NCBI GenBank assembly: GCA_902491535.1 | Contig: CABUHS010000032.1 | Location: 1 to 21,439, forward strand | Reading direction: 5' to 3' | From: an uncultured Eubacteriales bacterium | Lineage (GTDB): Bacteria > Bacillota > Clostridia > Oscillospirales > CAG-272 | Length of the DNA: 21,439 nt | Part shown: in pieces, positions 15,019 through 21,439 of the stretch | How the letters are laid out: every line of letters starts with the position of its first letter | Numbering within the stretch: the first letter of the stretch is position 1 | Program-made: the position numbers and the translations under genes | Notes under the pieces: generated by a model | What the model saw: only the letters and a program-made list of their open reading frames with translations | Database searches by the model: none | What the model was told of the DNA's origin: nothing

Positions 15019-15231
15019 TCAGTTGCTTCTGTCGCCCAGTTCCGCATGTTCGCGGAAAAGGAGCGAGATACACCAAAGCGCTGACAGTCCTACAAGTGTG
15101 AATATGATACGGCTTACAACGTGTGCTGAACTGCCGAAGATCCATGAGACGATATCAAACTGAAAAAGACCGACGCTTCCCCAGTTGATTCCGCCTATGA
15201 TCAGAATAACAAGTGCTATTTTGTCAAGCAT
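15019..15231 (-). CDS. DUF378 small membrane protein
   Basis: 70 residues. Two hydrophobic segments (about 4-24 and 37-58) flank the hallmark GGINWGSVGLFQFD and are followed by SRIIFTLVGLSALW. Together these match the DUF378 (YuzA-like) family of two-helix membrane proteins found widely in Firmicutes. The function is unknown. An AAAGGA ribosome site lies upstream on the minus strand, slightly distant from the ATG. It is transcribed divergently from the RpiR-type regulator, and the shared 200-base region contains several inverted repeats. No clear minus-strand promoter was found. Confidence 0.9.
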   Translation of the reverse strand: MLDKIALVILIIGGINWGSVGLFQFDIVSWIFGSSAHVVSRIIFTLVGLSALWCISLLFREHAELGDRSN

Positions 15232-15258
15232 GACGGTACCTATTCCTTTTCTGATTTA

Positions 15259-15323
15259 GGGAGTTTTCCCATGTTTCCACGGCAAAAAACACCGTGGTCG
15301 GTATTATTTTTCCCGAGGAAAAA
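15259..15323. repeat. Three dyads in the DUF378/rpiR divergent region
   Basis: GGGA/TCCC (15259-15270), CCACGG (15277-15282) / CCGTGG (15292-15297) and TTTTTCC (15307-15313) / GGAAAAA (15317-15323). The last lies 25 bases upstream of the regulator's -35 box, a reasonable place for an operator. They may be binding sites for the RpiR-type protein itself, but this is inference from position. Confidence 0.45.
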
Positions 15324-15347
15324 CATATTATTCGCTTTTTGTAATAC

Positions 15348-15376
15348 TTGACAAAAAAAATCTAAAGCGATATAAT
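15348..15376 (+). promoter_or_regulatory. Consensus promoter of the rpiR-BaiN-cmk-plsC-ispH/S1 operon
   Basis: Perfect TTGACA (15348-15353), 17-bp spacer and perfect TATAAT (15371-15376). Predicted start near 15383, about 49 bases before the first ATG. No terminator is seen until 21121. Confidence 0.9.
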
Positions 15377-15431
15377 AATTAGAAGTGTTGCAGTTTAAAA
15401 ATAACAAATAAGTTTAAATGAGGAAATTTTG

Positions 15432-16292
15432 ATGATGAATCATGATTTGCTGGGCAGAATAGAAGAGGCAATGCCTGATCTTTCAAAAAGCCACCGGGCT
15501 ATCGGCGAATATATTATAAATAATTATGATAAATCAGCGTATCTCACTGCGGCGAAGCTCGGACAGGCGATAGGCGTTTCCGAATCGACTGTGGTCAGAT
15601 TTGCAATAGAACTCGGATATGACGGATATCCGGAGCTTCAGCATGCTCTGCGTGAGCTTATACGTACACGGCTTACCGCTCTTCAGCGAATGGAGATAAC
15701 AAACAGCCGCATAGGCGGTTCTGACGTACTTGAAGCGGTTCTTCACAGCGATATGGATAAAATAAAGGAAACGCTCGAAAGCGTCAGTCACGACGATTTT
15801 GACCGCGCGGTCGATACTATAATAAACGCCGATACTATATATATAATGGGAGTTCGCATGACTGCGGCGCTCGCTACATTTTTGTCGTTCAGTCTTGGAA
15901 TGATATTTCCTAATGTCAAACAGATACAGACATCGAGCGGAAGCGAGATCCTTGAACAGATGCTTCGCGTAGGACCTCGTGATGTTATTATCGGAATAAC
16001 GTTTCCGAGATATTCAAAACGGATCGTCAGAACTGTTGAATATGCAAAGGAGCGCGGCACTCCTGTCATTGCGATCACAGACAGCGGAATATCGCCTATC
16101 GCGGAATATGCCGACTGTCTTCTCACGGCGCGCAGCGATATGGCTTCTTTTATTGATTCTCTTGTCGCTCCTCTCAGTATAATTAATGCGCTTATAGTAG
16201 CGATAGCTCAGAAAAAACATGACGAGCTGGAAGATACTTTTGAAAAGCTTGAGCGCGTGTGGGAAGAATTTGACGTATATAACCGCGAATAA
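15432..16292 (+). CDS. MurR/RpiR-family transcriptional regulator
   Basis: 286 residues. The N-terminal RpiR-type helix-turn-helix domain (about residues 5-80) has the recognition region LGQAIGVSESTVVRFAIELGY. The C-terminal SIS domain (about 125-260) normally binds phosphorylated sugars and includes the IYIMGVR and GITFPRYSK segments. Such proteins repress or activate sugar-use and cell-wall-sugar genes. The ATG at 15432 is preceded by GAGG at 8 bases. A TTG one codon earlier and another ATG one codon later (15435) are possible. It is the first gene of an operon of lipid, nucleotide and translation genes, an unusual partner set, so it may mainly control itself. Inverted repeats upstream are candidate operators. 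Confidence 0.92.
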   Translation: MMNHDLLGRIEEAMPDLSKSHRAIGEYIINNYDKSAYLTAAKLGQAIGVSESTVVRFAIELGYDGYPELQHALRELIRTRLTALQRMEITNSRIGGSDVLEAVLHSDMDKIKETLESVSHDDFDRAVDTIINADTIYIMGVRMTAALATFLSFSLGMIFPNVKQIQTSSGSEILEQMLRVGPRDVIIGITFPRYSKRIVRTVEYAKERGTPVIAITDSGISPIAEYADCLLTARSDMASFIDSLVAPLSIINALIVAIAQKKHDELEDTFEKLERVWEEFDVYNRE

Positions 16293-16319
16293 AAAAATCA
16301 TTTACAGCAGGAAAAGATA

Positions 16320-17579
16320 TTGAAGAAAAGAATAGTTATTATAGGCGGCGGCGCGGCGGGACTTATGGCAGCCGGACGGGTGAGAGAACTCGGCGGAGAA
16401 CCGATTATTATTGAGAAAGAAAGCCGTACAGGAAAAAAACTCGGTATTACAGGAAAAGGCCGCTGCAATGTCACAAACAACTGTGATCTTCAGACACTGA
16501 TTGCAAATATACCCACAAATCCGCGCTTTTTATACGGAGCTTTTTCAGGCTTCGGACCGCAGGATACAATAAATTTTTTCGAGTCGCACGGGGTACATCT
16601 GAAGACCGAACGCGGTAACCGGGTATTTCCGGTATCGGATAAAGCTGCTGATATTGTGTCTGCGCTCAGACATTATGCCGGACAGTGCGTGCATATGAAT
16701 TCTGCCGCGGAAGAGATCGTAATATGCGGAAACGGTGAAGATACTTCCGGTAAATGCATTTCGGCGGTTCGTACGCGTGGCGGACAAGTCACGGAGTGCG
16801 ATGCCGTTATACTGGCGACAGGCGGTATGTCATATCCGCTTACGGGCTCTGACGGAAGCGGTTATAAGCTTGCCGCCGATGTCGGTCATACAATTGTTGA
16901 GCCTAAGCCGTCTCTTGTACCGCTTGAGACTGCCGAGCGGTGGTGTACCAGTCTGCAGGGACTTTCGCTTAGAAATATATCGGTAAAGGTCATCGATACG
17001 GCGCGCTCGGACGCTGTTGTCTATGAGGATTTCGGTGAGCTTCTGTTTACGCACTTCGGAATAAGCGGTCCTGTGGTTCTCAGCGCTTCATCGCATATAA
17101 GGGATATTCAGCGCGGACGGTATAAGTTTATAATCGATCTTAAACCTTCTTTGGATGAAAAAACGCTTGATAGCAGACTTCTTTCTGATTTTGCAAAATA
17201 CTGCAATAAAAATTTTTCAAATGCGCTTGACGATCTTCTGCCGAAGAAACTCATACCCGTTATAATTTCTCTTTCTGGAATATCTCCGGAAAGAAAGATG
17301 CATGATATAACCAGGGAGGAACGCAGAAACCTGCTTTCGCTGCTTAAATCGCTTACACTTACAGTCAGCGGCCCGAGACCGATAGCAGAGGCAATAATAA
17401 CATCGGGCGGTGTTGATACAAGACAGATCAACCCTAAAACAATGGAATCAAAACTTGTGAGCGGACTTTATTTTGCAGGAGAAATTATTGATACCGACGC
17501 GTATACCGGAGGATTTAACCTTCAGATAGCTTTTTCGACCGCGGTATGTGCTGCCGAAGCCGCATGCATGAGTTGTTAA
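16320..17579 (+). CDS. BaiN/HI0933-family FAD-dependent oxidoreductase
   Basis: 419 residues, a soluble flavoprotein of the HI0933/BaiN (YhiN) family. The FAD Rossmann motif IIGGGAAGLMAAG is near residues 6-18, with GKKLGITGKGRCNVTN following. The ATGG motif (ATGGMSYPLTGSDG) lies mid-protein. The C-terminal FAD-closing segment is GLYFAGEIIDTDAYTGGFNLQIAFSTA. The physiological reaction of most members is unknown. BaiN has been linked to bile-acid reduction in gut Clostridia, but that cannot be transferred by similarity alone. The start is TTG at 16320, preceded by AGGAAAAG, and the next ATG in frame would remove the FAD motif. It lies 27 bases after the regulator gene and 13 before cmk, an arrangement common in Clostridia. 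Confidence 0.92.
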   Translation: MKKRIVIIGGGAAGLMAAGRVRELGGEPIIIEKESRTGKKLGITGKGRCNVTNNCDLQTLIANIPTNPRFLYGAFSGFGPQDTINFFESHGVHLKTERGNRVFPVSDKAADIVSALRHYAGQCVHMNSAAEEIVICGNGEDTSGKCISAVRTRGGQVTECDAVILATGGMSYPLTGSDGSGYKLAADVGHTIVEPKPSLVPLETAERWCTSLQGLSLRNISVKVIDTARSDAVVYEDFGELLFTHFGISGPVVLSASSHIRDIQRGRYKFIIDLKPSLDEKTLDSRLLSDFAKYCNKNFSNALDDLLPKKLIPVIISLSGISPERKMHDITREERRNLLSLLKSLTLTVSGPRPIAEAIITSGGVDTRQINPKTMESKLVSGLYFAGEIIDTDAYTGGFNLQIAFSTAVCAAEAACMSC

Positions 17580-17592
17580 GGAGGATAATAAA

Positions 17593-18258
17593 ATGATAAA
17601 TATAGCACTTGACGGACCGGCGGGTGCCGGTAAAAGCTGGCTTGCAAAGGCTCTTGCGGAATCGCTCGGATATATCCATGTCGATACGGGCGCGCTTTAC
17701 CGCTCTATAGGCCTGTATATGCTGAGAAAAGGTATAGCGGCAGACGATAAGGAAGGGACAGTAAGAAATCTTTCCGACCTTACTGTTACTCTAACGTTCG
17801 AAGGTGACGGTCAGCATGTATATCTGTGCGGAGAGGATGTTACGGGACTTATACGTACACCTGAGGTGTCCGCACGCGCCGCATCGGTATCCGCAATACC
17901 CGAGGTAAGAGCATTTCTGCTTGATACTCAGAGAAGGCTTGCTCGCGAAAATAATGTCATAATGGACGGACGCGATATAGGAACCGTAATACTTCCAAAT
18001 GCGGATGTAAAGCTGTTTGTCACTGCCGATGATGAGGTAAGAGCGGAGCGCCGCATGAAGGAACTGCATGAGAAAGGCATAGACCAGCCGTTTGAAGATG
18101 TACTCAGGGAGATGAGGGAGCGTGACAGAATGGATTCTACGCGTGAGACTTCCCCTGCCTCGGCTGCGGAAGACGCCGTCATACTTAATAACAGTAGACT
18201 CGATAGAGAGGGAACGCTTGCGGAAGCTCTCCGCATAATACATGAGCATATAGGCTGA
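17593..18258 (+). CDS. cmk: Cytidylate kinase
   Basis: 221 residues. It phosphorylates CMP and dCMP to the diphosphates with ATP in the cytosol, for nucleic acid and phospholipid precursors. The P-loop GPAGAGKS is at residues 8-15. HVDTGALYRSIG is the CMP-binding motif, and DGRDIGTVI is the conserved mid-domain motif. The lid region contains a RRMKELHEKG stretch. The residue after GKS is Trp, where Thr or Ser is usual, an uncommon but apparently tolerated change. A strong AAGGAGG ribosome site precedes the ATG. It is 13 bases after the flavoprotein gene and 36 before plsC, which indicates a shared transcript. Confidence 0.96.
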   Translation: MINIALDGPAGAGKSWLAKALAESLGYIHVDTGALYRSIGLYMLRKGIAADDKEGTVRNLSDLTVTLTFEGDGQHVYLCGEDVTGLIRTPEVSARAASVSAIPEVRAFLLDTQRRLARENNVIMDGRDIGTVILPNADVKLFVTADDEVRAERRMKELHEKGIDQPFEDVLREMRERDRMDSTRETSPASAAEDAVILNNSRLDREGTLAEALRIIHEHIG

Positions 18259-18294
18259 CAGTTATTTTTCAGATATTCTGAAAGGGAGAGAGTC

Positions 18295-18972
18295 ATGAAG
18301 AAAAACAAAGTAAAAGGAAATAATAGGTTTTACTCTGTTATGTATTCCGCGTTTGCAAGGCTTGTAAGGTGTGTTTTCCGTATTGAGATAATAGGCGCGG
18401 AAAATGAACCTAAGCAAGAGTGCGGCATGATAGTGTGCGGAAACCATCTTTCTTTTGCAGATCCAGTTATTATCGGAGCGTCGCTTACGCGTCAGGTACA
18501 TTTTCTTGCGAAAAGAGAGCTTTTTAAAGTTCCGCTTTTGGGAAAGCTTATCCGTGCTTTCGGTGCGTATCCGATATCCAGAGGATCGGCTGATGTGGGC
18601 GCTATAAAGAAGACCATAGAGCTTGCCGGGAGCGGAGAATGTGTCGGAATGTTTCCGCAGGGAACGAGATGTATAGGCGTTATGCCTACTGTCGAGAGCG
18701 CACGGTCTGGAATAGGTATGATAAGCGCGCATACAGATGCGGTGATTCTCCCTGTTGCCATAGTTACAAAAAACTTTAAAGTCCGTCCGTTTTGCAAAAC
18801 AAGAATCGTTATCGGAAAGCCGATAACAAGAGATGAACTTGCTATCGAAGAACATACCGACGAAAAAGGAAAAGTAAAGGTCAGATCATCTGAATATAAG
18901 CGGGTTTCGGAACGTGTTTTCGGTGATGTGGTCGCGCTTGCGCAAAAATACAGTTTTAGTGTAAGAAAGTGA
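18295..18972 (+). CDS. plsC: Lysophospholipid (1-acyl-glycerol-3-phosphate) acyltransferase
   Basis: 225 residues. A membrane-associated acyltransferase that adds the second acyl chain to lysophosphatidic acid to make phosphatidic acid. The catalytic HX4D motif is NHLSFAD (H51, D56). The substrate motif III reads FPQGTR (120-125), with Gln122 where most PlsC proteins have Glu. The IPVAIV-like motif IV reads LPVAIV. A hydrophobic patch near residues 12-33 may lie on the membrane. GGAGAG precedes the ATG. It lies between cmk and the IspH-S1 gene, an order often seen in Clostridia. Family assignment is firm. The effect of the Gln is unknown, and a related lyso-lipid could be the true acceptor. 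Confidence 0.92.
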   Translation: MKKNKVKGNNRFYSVMYSAFARLVRCVFRIEIIGAENEPKQECGMIVCGNHLSFADPVIIGASLTRQVHFLAKRELFKVPLLGKLIRAFGAYPISRGSADVGAIKKTIELAGSGECVGMFPQGTRCIGVMPTVESARSGIGMISAHTDAVILPVAIVTKNFKVRPFCKTRIVIGKPITRDELAIEEHTDEKGKVKVRSSEYKRVSERVFGDVVALAQKYSFSVRK

Positions 18973-18985
18973 TTTTATAAATGTT

Positions 18986-19048
18986 TCCGCTTCTGCTGTA
19001 AGGAGCGGATTTGAACGCGGCATAAAGACGCGGGACGTTGTTCCCGCG
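18986..19048 (+). promoter_or_regulatory. Two hairpins in the leader of the ispH-S1 gene
   Basis: TCCGCT (18986-18991) / AGCGGA (19004-19009) and CGCGGGA (19029-19035) / TCCCGCG (19042-19048). Neither is followed by a T run, so they are not terminators. They fill the only long gap (106 bases) in the operon, just before the IspH-S1 start. The arrangement is reminiscent of autoregulated ribosomal-protein leaders, but this is inference. Confidence 0.45.
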
Positions 19049-19078
19049 CCTGTGCTTTAATTACGGATCGGAGAATAT

Positions 19079-21088
19079 ATGGACAGAATAACTGTAGGAA
19101 AATATGCGGGATTTTGCTTTGGCGTAAAACGTGCTGTGGACTGCGTATACGAACTTGCAAAGGATAATGTAAATAAAAGGATATATACTACCGGCGAACT
19201 TATACACAATCCGGCTATCATAAGAGAACTTGAGTCGCTCGGCGTTCATCCGGCTTCGGAGGAGGAGATAGACTCTATATGCGACAGTGAACCTTCCGAT
19301 TCCGAAACGGTGGTTGTTATAAGAACGCACGGCGTTCCGAAACAGATTTCGGACAAGCTTTTTTTGAGAGCGGAACACGATCCCGGTTTCCATGTTGTGG
19401 ATTGTACATGTCCATATGTGAAGAAAATACATAAAATTGTTGACGATAATACCGATGAAAATACACTTACTGTAATAATGGGCGATCCTCTTCACCCTGA
19501 AGTTCGTGGCATTTGCAGCTACTGTAAGGGTGAATATGCGGTATGCGATTCTGCTCAGTCCTGTATAGAAAAAATAAAATTGTGCAAAACCAACAAATCG
19601 AGGATAATTTTGGTGGCTCAAACCACTCAAAAACTTTCGGAATGGAGAAAATGTCAAGAAAATATCCAAAAGGTATGTACAAACTCAATTATTTTTGATA
19701 CAATATGTAATGTTACTGAATCCAGACAGACGGAAGCCGACGAGATGTCGAGGAACGTTAATTTGATGATAGTTATAGGCGGCAGAAACAGTTCGAATAC
19801 AAACAAGCTGTATAAAACCGCAAAACAAAATTTGGACAATACGTATCTGATCGAAGATGAATCGGAATTGCCGCTGGAACAGATAACCCCGCGAACGATA
19901 GCGGGTATTACCGCAGGAGCTTCCACTCCGAGCGGCATAATTGAGGAGGTTAAAAGAATTATGGAAGAGAATCTTATGGAAACTGAGATCACAGGAGAGG
20001 ATTTTGCAGGGATGCTTGAGCAGTCCCTCAAAACATTAAATACAGGAGATACGGTAACCGGATTGATCACGTCGATCTCGTCGGGCGAGATCCATGTCGA
20101 TCTCGGTGCAAAGGCTACAGGCATTATTCCCGCGTCCGAACTCTCTGATGTATCTTCGGCTGAGATCTCAGAAAAGTATCACGTGGGTGATGAAATCGAA
20201 GCTATCGTTGTTAAGGTGAGCGACCTTGACGGAATAGCAACGCTTTCAAGAAGAAAGATCGAGAATGTTATTAACTGGAAAAATATTGTCGCTGCATACG
20301 AGGCGTCTGAGGTTCTTGAAGGAAAGATTACCGACGCTGTAAAGGGCGGAGTTATTATTTCTCTGTTCGGAATGCGCGTATTTATTCCTGCATCTCATAC
20401 CGGTGTTTCTAAGGATACCGATCTTTCTACACTTGTAGGAACTACACAGAAGGTTAAGATTATTGAGATCAACGATGCCCGCCGCCGTGCAGTCGCTTCT
20501 GTACGTGTTATCAAGCGCGAAGAGAAGAAGAAGCTTGAGGCTGCTTTCTGGGAGAGCATTGAAGAAGGTAAGGTATACACCGGAAAGGTTAAATCTATAA
20601 CCAATTACGGCGCATTCGTTGACCTTGGCGGAATTGACGGAATGGTACATAGCTCTGAGCTTTCGTGGACTCGCATAGCTCATCCTTCCGATGTTGTATC
20701 TGTAGGCGATGAGATCACTGTATATGTTAAGTCTTTCGACCGCGAAGCTAAGAGAATCTCTCTCGGCTACAAGACCGAGGAAAGCAACCCTTGGAATATA
20801 TTCATGTCTACCTATACAATAGGCGACGTTGCAAATGTTAAGATAGTAAGCCTTCTTGCTTTCGGTGCATTTGCAGAGATCGTTCCCGGAGTTGACGGTC
20901 TTATTCATATTTCTCAGATATCACTTGAGAAGATCGCGTCTCCCGCTGACGTTCTCCAGGTTGGCCAGACAGTAGATGCAAAGATCGTTGACATTGACTA
21001 TGACAATCACAAGATCAGCCTTTCTATCCGTGCTATCCTTGAAGACGAAGAGGATGCGGAAGAATATGATGAGGATATCGCTGAATAA
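19079..21088 (+). CDS. ispH: IspH-ribosomal protein S1 fusion
   Basis: 669 residues, two proteins in one chain. Residues 1 to about 295 are HMBPP reductase (IspH), the last step of the MEP isoprenoid pathway. Its 4Fe-4S ligands are C13 (AGFCFGVKRAV), C111 (CTCPYV) and C210 (ICNVTE). LHPEVRG carries the catalytic Glu region, and SSNTNKLY binds diphosphate. Residues ~315-655 are four S1 RNA-binding domains, starting near 321, 412, 496 and 582. The third (YTGKVKSITNYGAFVDLGGIDG) and fourth (KIVSLLAFGAFAEIVPGVDG) are the most typical. The C-terminus is very acidic. This fusion is a known clostridial trait. The S1 part probably serves mRNA binding at the ribosome. CGGAG precedes the ATG. It is the last gene of the operon. 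Confidence 0.96.
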   Translation: MDRITVGKYAGFCFGVKRAVDCVYELAKDNVNKRIYTTGELIHNPAIIRELESLGVHPASEEEIDSICDSEPSDSETVVVIRTHGVPKQISDKLFLRAEHDPGFHVVDCTCPYVKKIHKIVDDNTDENTLTVIMGDPLHPEVRGICSYCKGEYAVCDSAQSCIEKIKLCKTNKSRIILVAQTTQKLSEWRKCQENIQKVCTNSIIFDTICNVTESRQTEADEMSRNVNLMIVIGGRNSSNTNKLYKTAKQNLDNTYLIEDESELPLEQITPRTIAGITAGASTPSGIIEEVKRIMEENLMETEITGEDFAGMLEQSLKTLNTGDTVTGLITSISSGEIHVDLGAKATGIIPASELSDVSSAEISEKYHVGDEIEAIVVKVSDLDGIATLSRRKIENVINWKNIVAAYEASEVLEGKITDAVKGGVIISLFGMRVFIPASHTGVSKDTDLSTLVGTTQKVKIIEINDARRRAVASVRVIKREEKKKLEAAFWESIEEGKVYTGKVKSITNYGAFVDLGGIDGMVHSSELSWTRIAHPSDVVSVGDEITVYVKSFDREAKRISLGYKTEESNPWNIFMSTYTIGDVANVKIVSLLAFGAFAEIVPGVDGLIHISQISLEKIASPADVLQVGQTVDAKIVDIDYDNHKISLSIRAILEDEEDAEEYDEDIAE

Positions 21089-21120
21089 TTACTGAAATGT
21101 AATATTTAACTAAAGGCTTG

Positions 21121-21147
21121 CTGCCGTCCGGATTATCTGGACGGCAG
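21121..21147 (+). terminator. Terminator of the ispH-S1 operon
   Basis: A 9-bp stem CTGCCGTCC (21121-21129) / GGACGGCAG (21139-21147) with a nine-base loop, followed by TTGCCGTTTTGTTTT. It lies about 32 bases after the stop codon. The 140 bases after it are AT-rich with nothing recognisable. Confidence 0.88.
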
Positions 21148-21303
21148 TTGCCGTTTTGTTTTGATATGAGATATTGGTTTATTACCGAAAAAATGATTTT
21201 ATAATAATTGAGATTATATTTGAAAATTAAAGAGTTCTTATGGTTGGTGACTGCTATATCGACAGGATACTGCAAAAAAAATATAGATTTTGTCAAATCC
21301 CTC

Positions 21304-21332
21304 TTGACAAAGAAAGAGAAGTGTGATATACT
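21304..21332 (+). promoter_or_regulatory. Promoter at the right end of the window
   Basis: TTGACA (21304-21309), 17-bp spacer, TATACT (21327-21332). The box TTTTGTCAAATCC (21288-21300) is directly upstream and is identical to that before the mgsA promoter. Predicted start near 21339. Confidence 0.82.
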
Positions 21333-21338
21333 AACGAA

Positions 21339-21439
21339 GCCGTCGGAAGGCGGAGGATAAGCGAGTAGATAGGCCTTAGAGGGGTATCATAAGCTACTGG
21401 AAGTAATCTAAGAGGGAAATAAGTCCTAACGAAAAAAGA
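21339..21439 (+). ncRNA. Untranslated leader or non-coding RNA, cut by window end
   Basis: At least 100 bases downstream of the promoter contain no ATG, GTG or TTG. They are purine-rich, with GAGUAGA-type and GGAAGUAAUC stretches and a possible long-range pairing CTTAGA / TCTAAG (near 21383 and 21409). This looks like a structured 5' leader (riboswitch or T-box-like) or a small RNA, but I cannot match it to a known class. The rest of it lies beyond the window. Confidence 0.4.

Noticed and set aside
21340..21439. T-box or THF-type riboswitch at the right edge (AGUAGA stretch)
   Set aside because: The GAGUAGA string alone is not enough. The other conserved elements are not visible in the bases available.
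1..21439. CRISPR arrays, insertion sequences, phage genes, defence or secondary-metabolite systems
   Set aside because: No regularly spaced repeats, transposase or integrase motifs, or signature enzymes were found on either strand.

Overview
The window looks like chromosome of an anaerobic Firmicute of class Clostridia. The main reasons are the fusion of IspH to ribosomal protein S1, the BaiN-like/cmk/plsC/ispH-S1 gene order, strong AGGAGG-type ribosome binding sites, and a series of sigma-A promoters with exactly 17-bp spacers. I see no phage, integrase, transposase, CRISPR array or defence locus. Most of the window is housekeeping and metabolic DNA, and the interesting signals lie mainly in the untranslated leaders and intergenic regions.

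Layout, left to right. (1) Positions 2-1066 hold the 3' end of a probable surface or lipoprotein gene with a Thr/Asp/Glu/Pro tandem-repeat linker. (2) Positions 1195-2737 hold a consensus promoter, a probable preQ1-I riboswitch whose pseudoknot takes in the ribosome binding site, a VUT/YhhQ-family queuosine-precursor transporter, and a short-chain dehydrogenase. (3) Positions 2924-6721 hold a strong promoter and two overlapping genes for a heterodimeric ABC exporter with one degenerate ATP site (BmrC/BmrD type). (4) Positions 6883-7606 hold methylglyoxal synthase (mgsA) behind a long hairpin-rich leader. A bidirectional terminator separates it from a convergent flavin reductase gene (7626-8171, minus). 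(5) Positions 8428-9451 (minus) hold an AT-rich orphan membrane protein gene with its own promoter, then an intergenic area dense in inverted repeats, then tRNA-Gln(UUG) with promoter and terminator. (6) Positions 9853-13472 hold a promoter, a GH36-like alpha-galactosidase, an aldo/keto reductase with two 4Fe-4S motifs, inorganic pyrophosphatase and a terminator. (7) Positions 13606-14857 hold a consensus promoter, a structured leader, a Gfo/Idh/MocA dehydrogenase and a terminator. (8) A small DUF378 membrane protein gene (15019-15231, minus) is divergent from the next unit. (9) Positions 15348-21147 hold one probable operon: RpiR-type regulator, BaiN/HI0933 flavoprotein, cytidylate kinase, lysophospholipid acyltransferase, and the IspH-S1 fusion, ending in a strong terminator. 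(10) Positions 21288-21439 hold another consensus promoter that drives a transcript with no start codon before the window ends. It shares an upstream box with the mgsA promoter.

The genes form ordinary metabolic groups: queuosine-precursor salvage, drug or lipid export, the methylglyoxal bypass, galactoside breakdown with redox partners, and a lipid/nucleotide/isoprenoid/translation operon headed by a sugar-phosphate-sensing regulator. The best-supported notable element is the preQ1-I riboswitch on the VUT transporter gene. No wholly new multi-gene system is evident.
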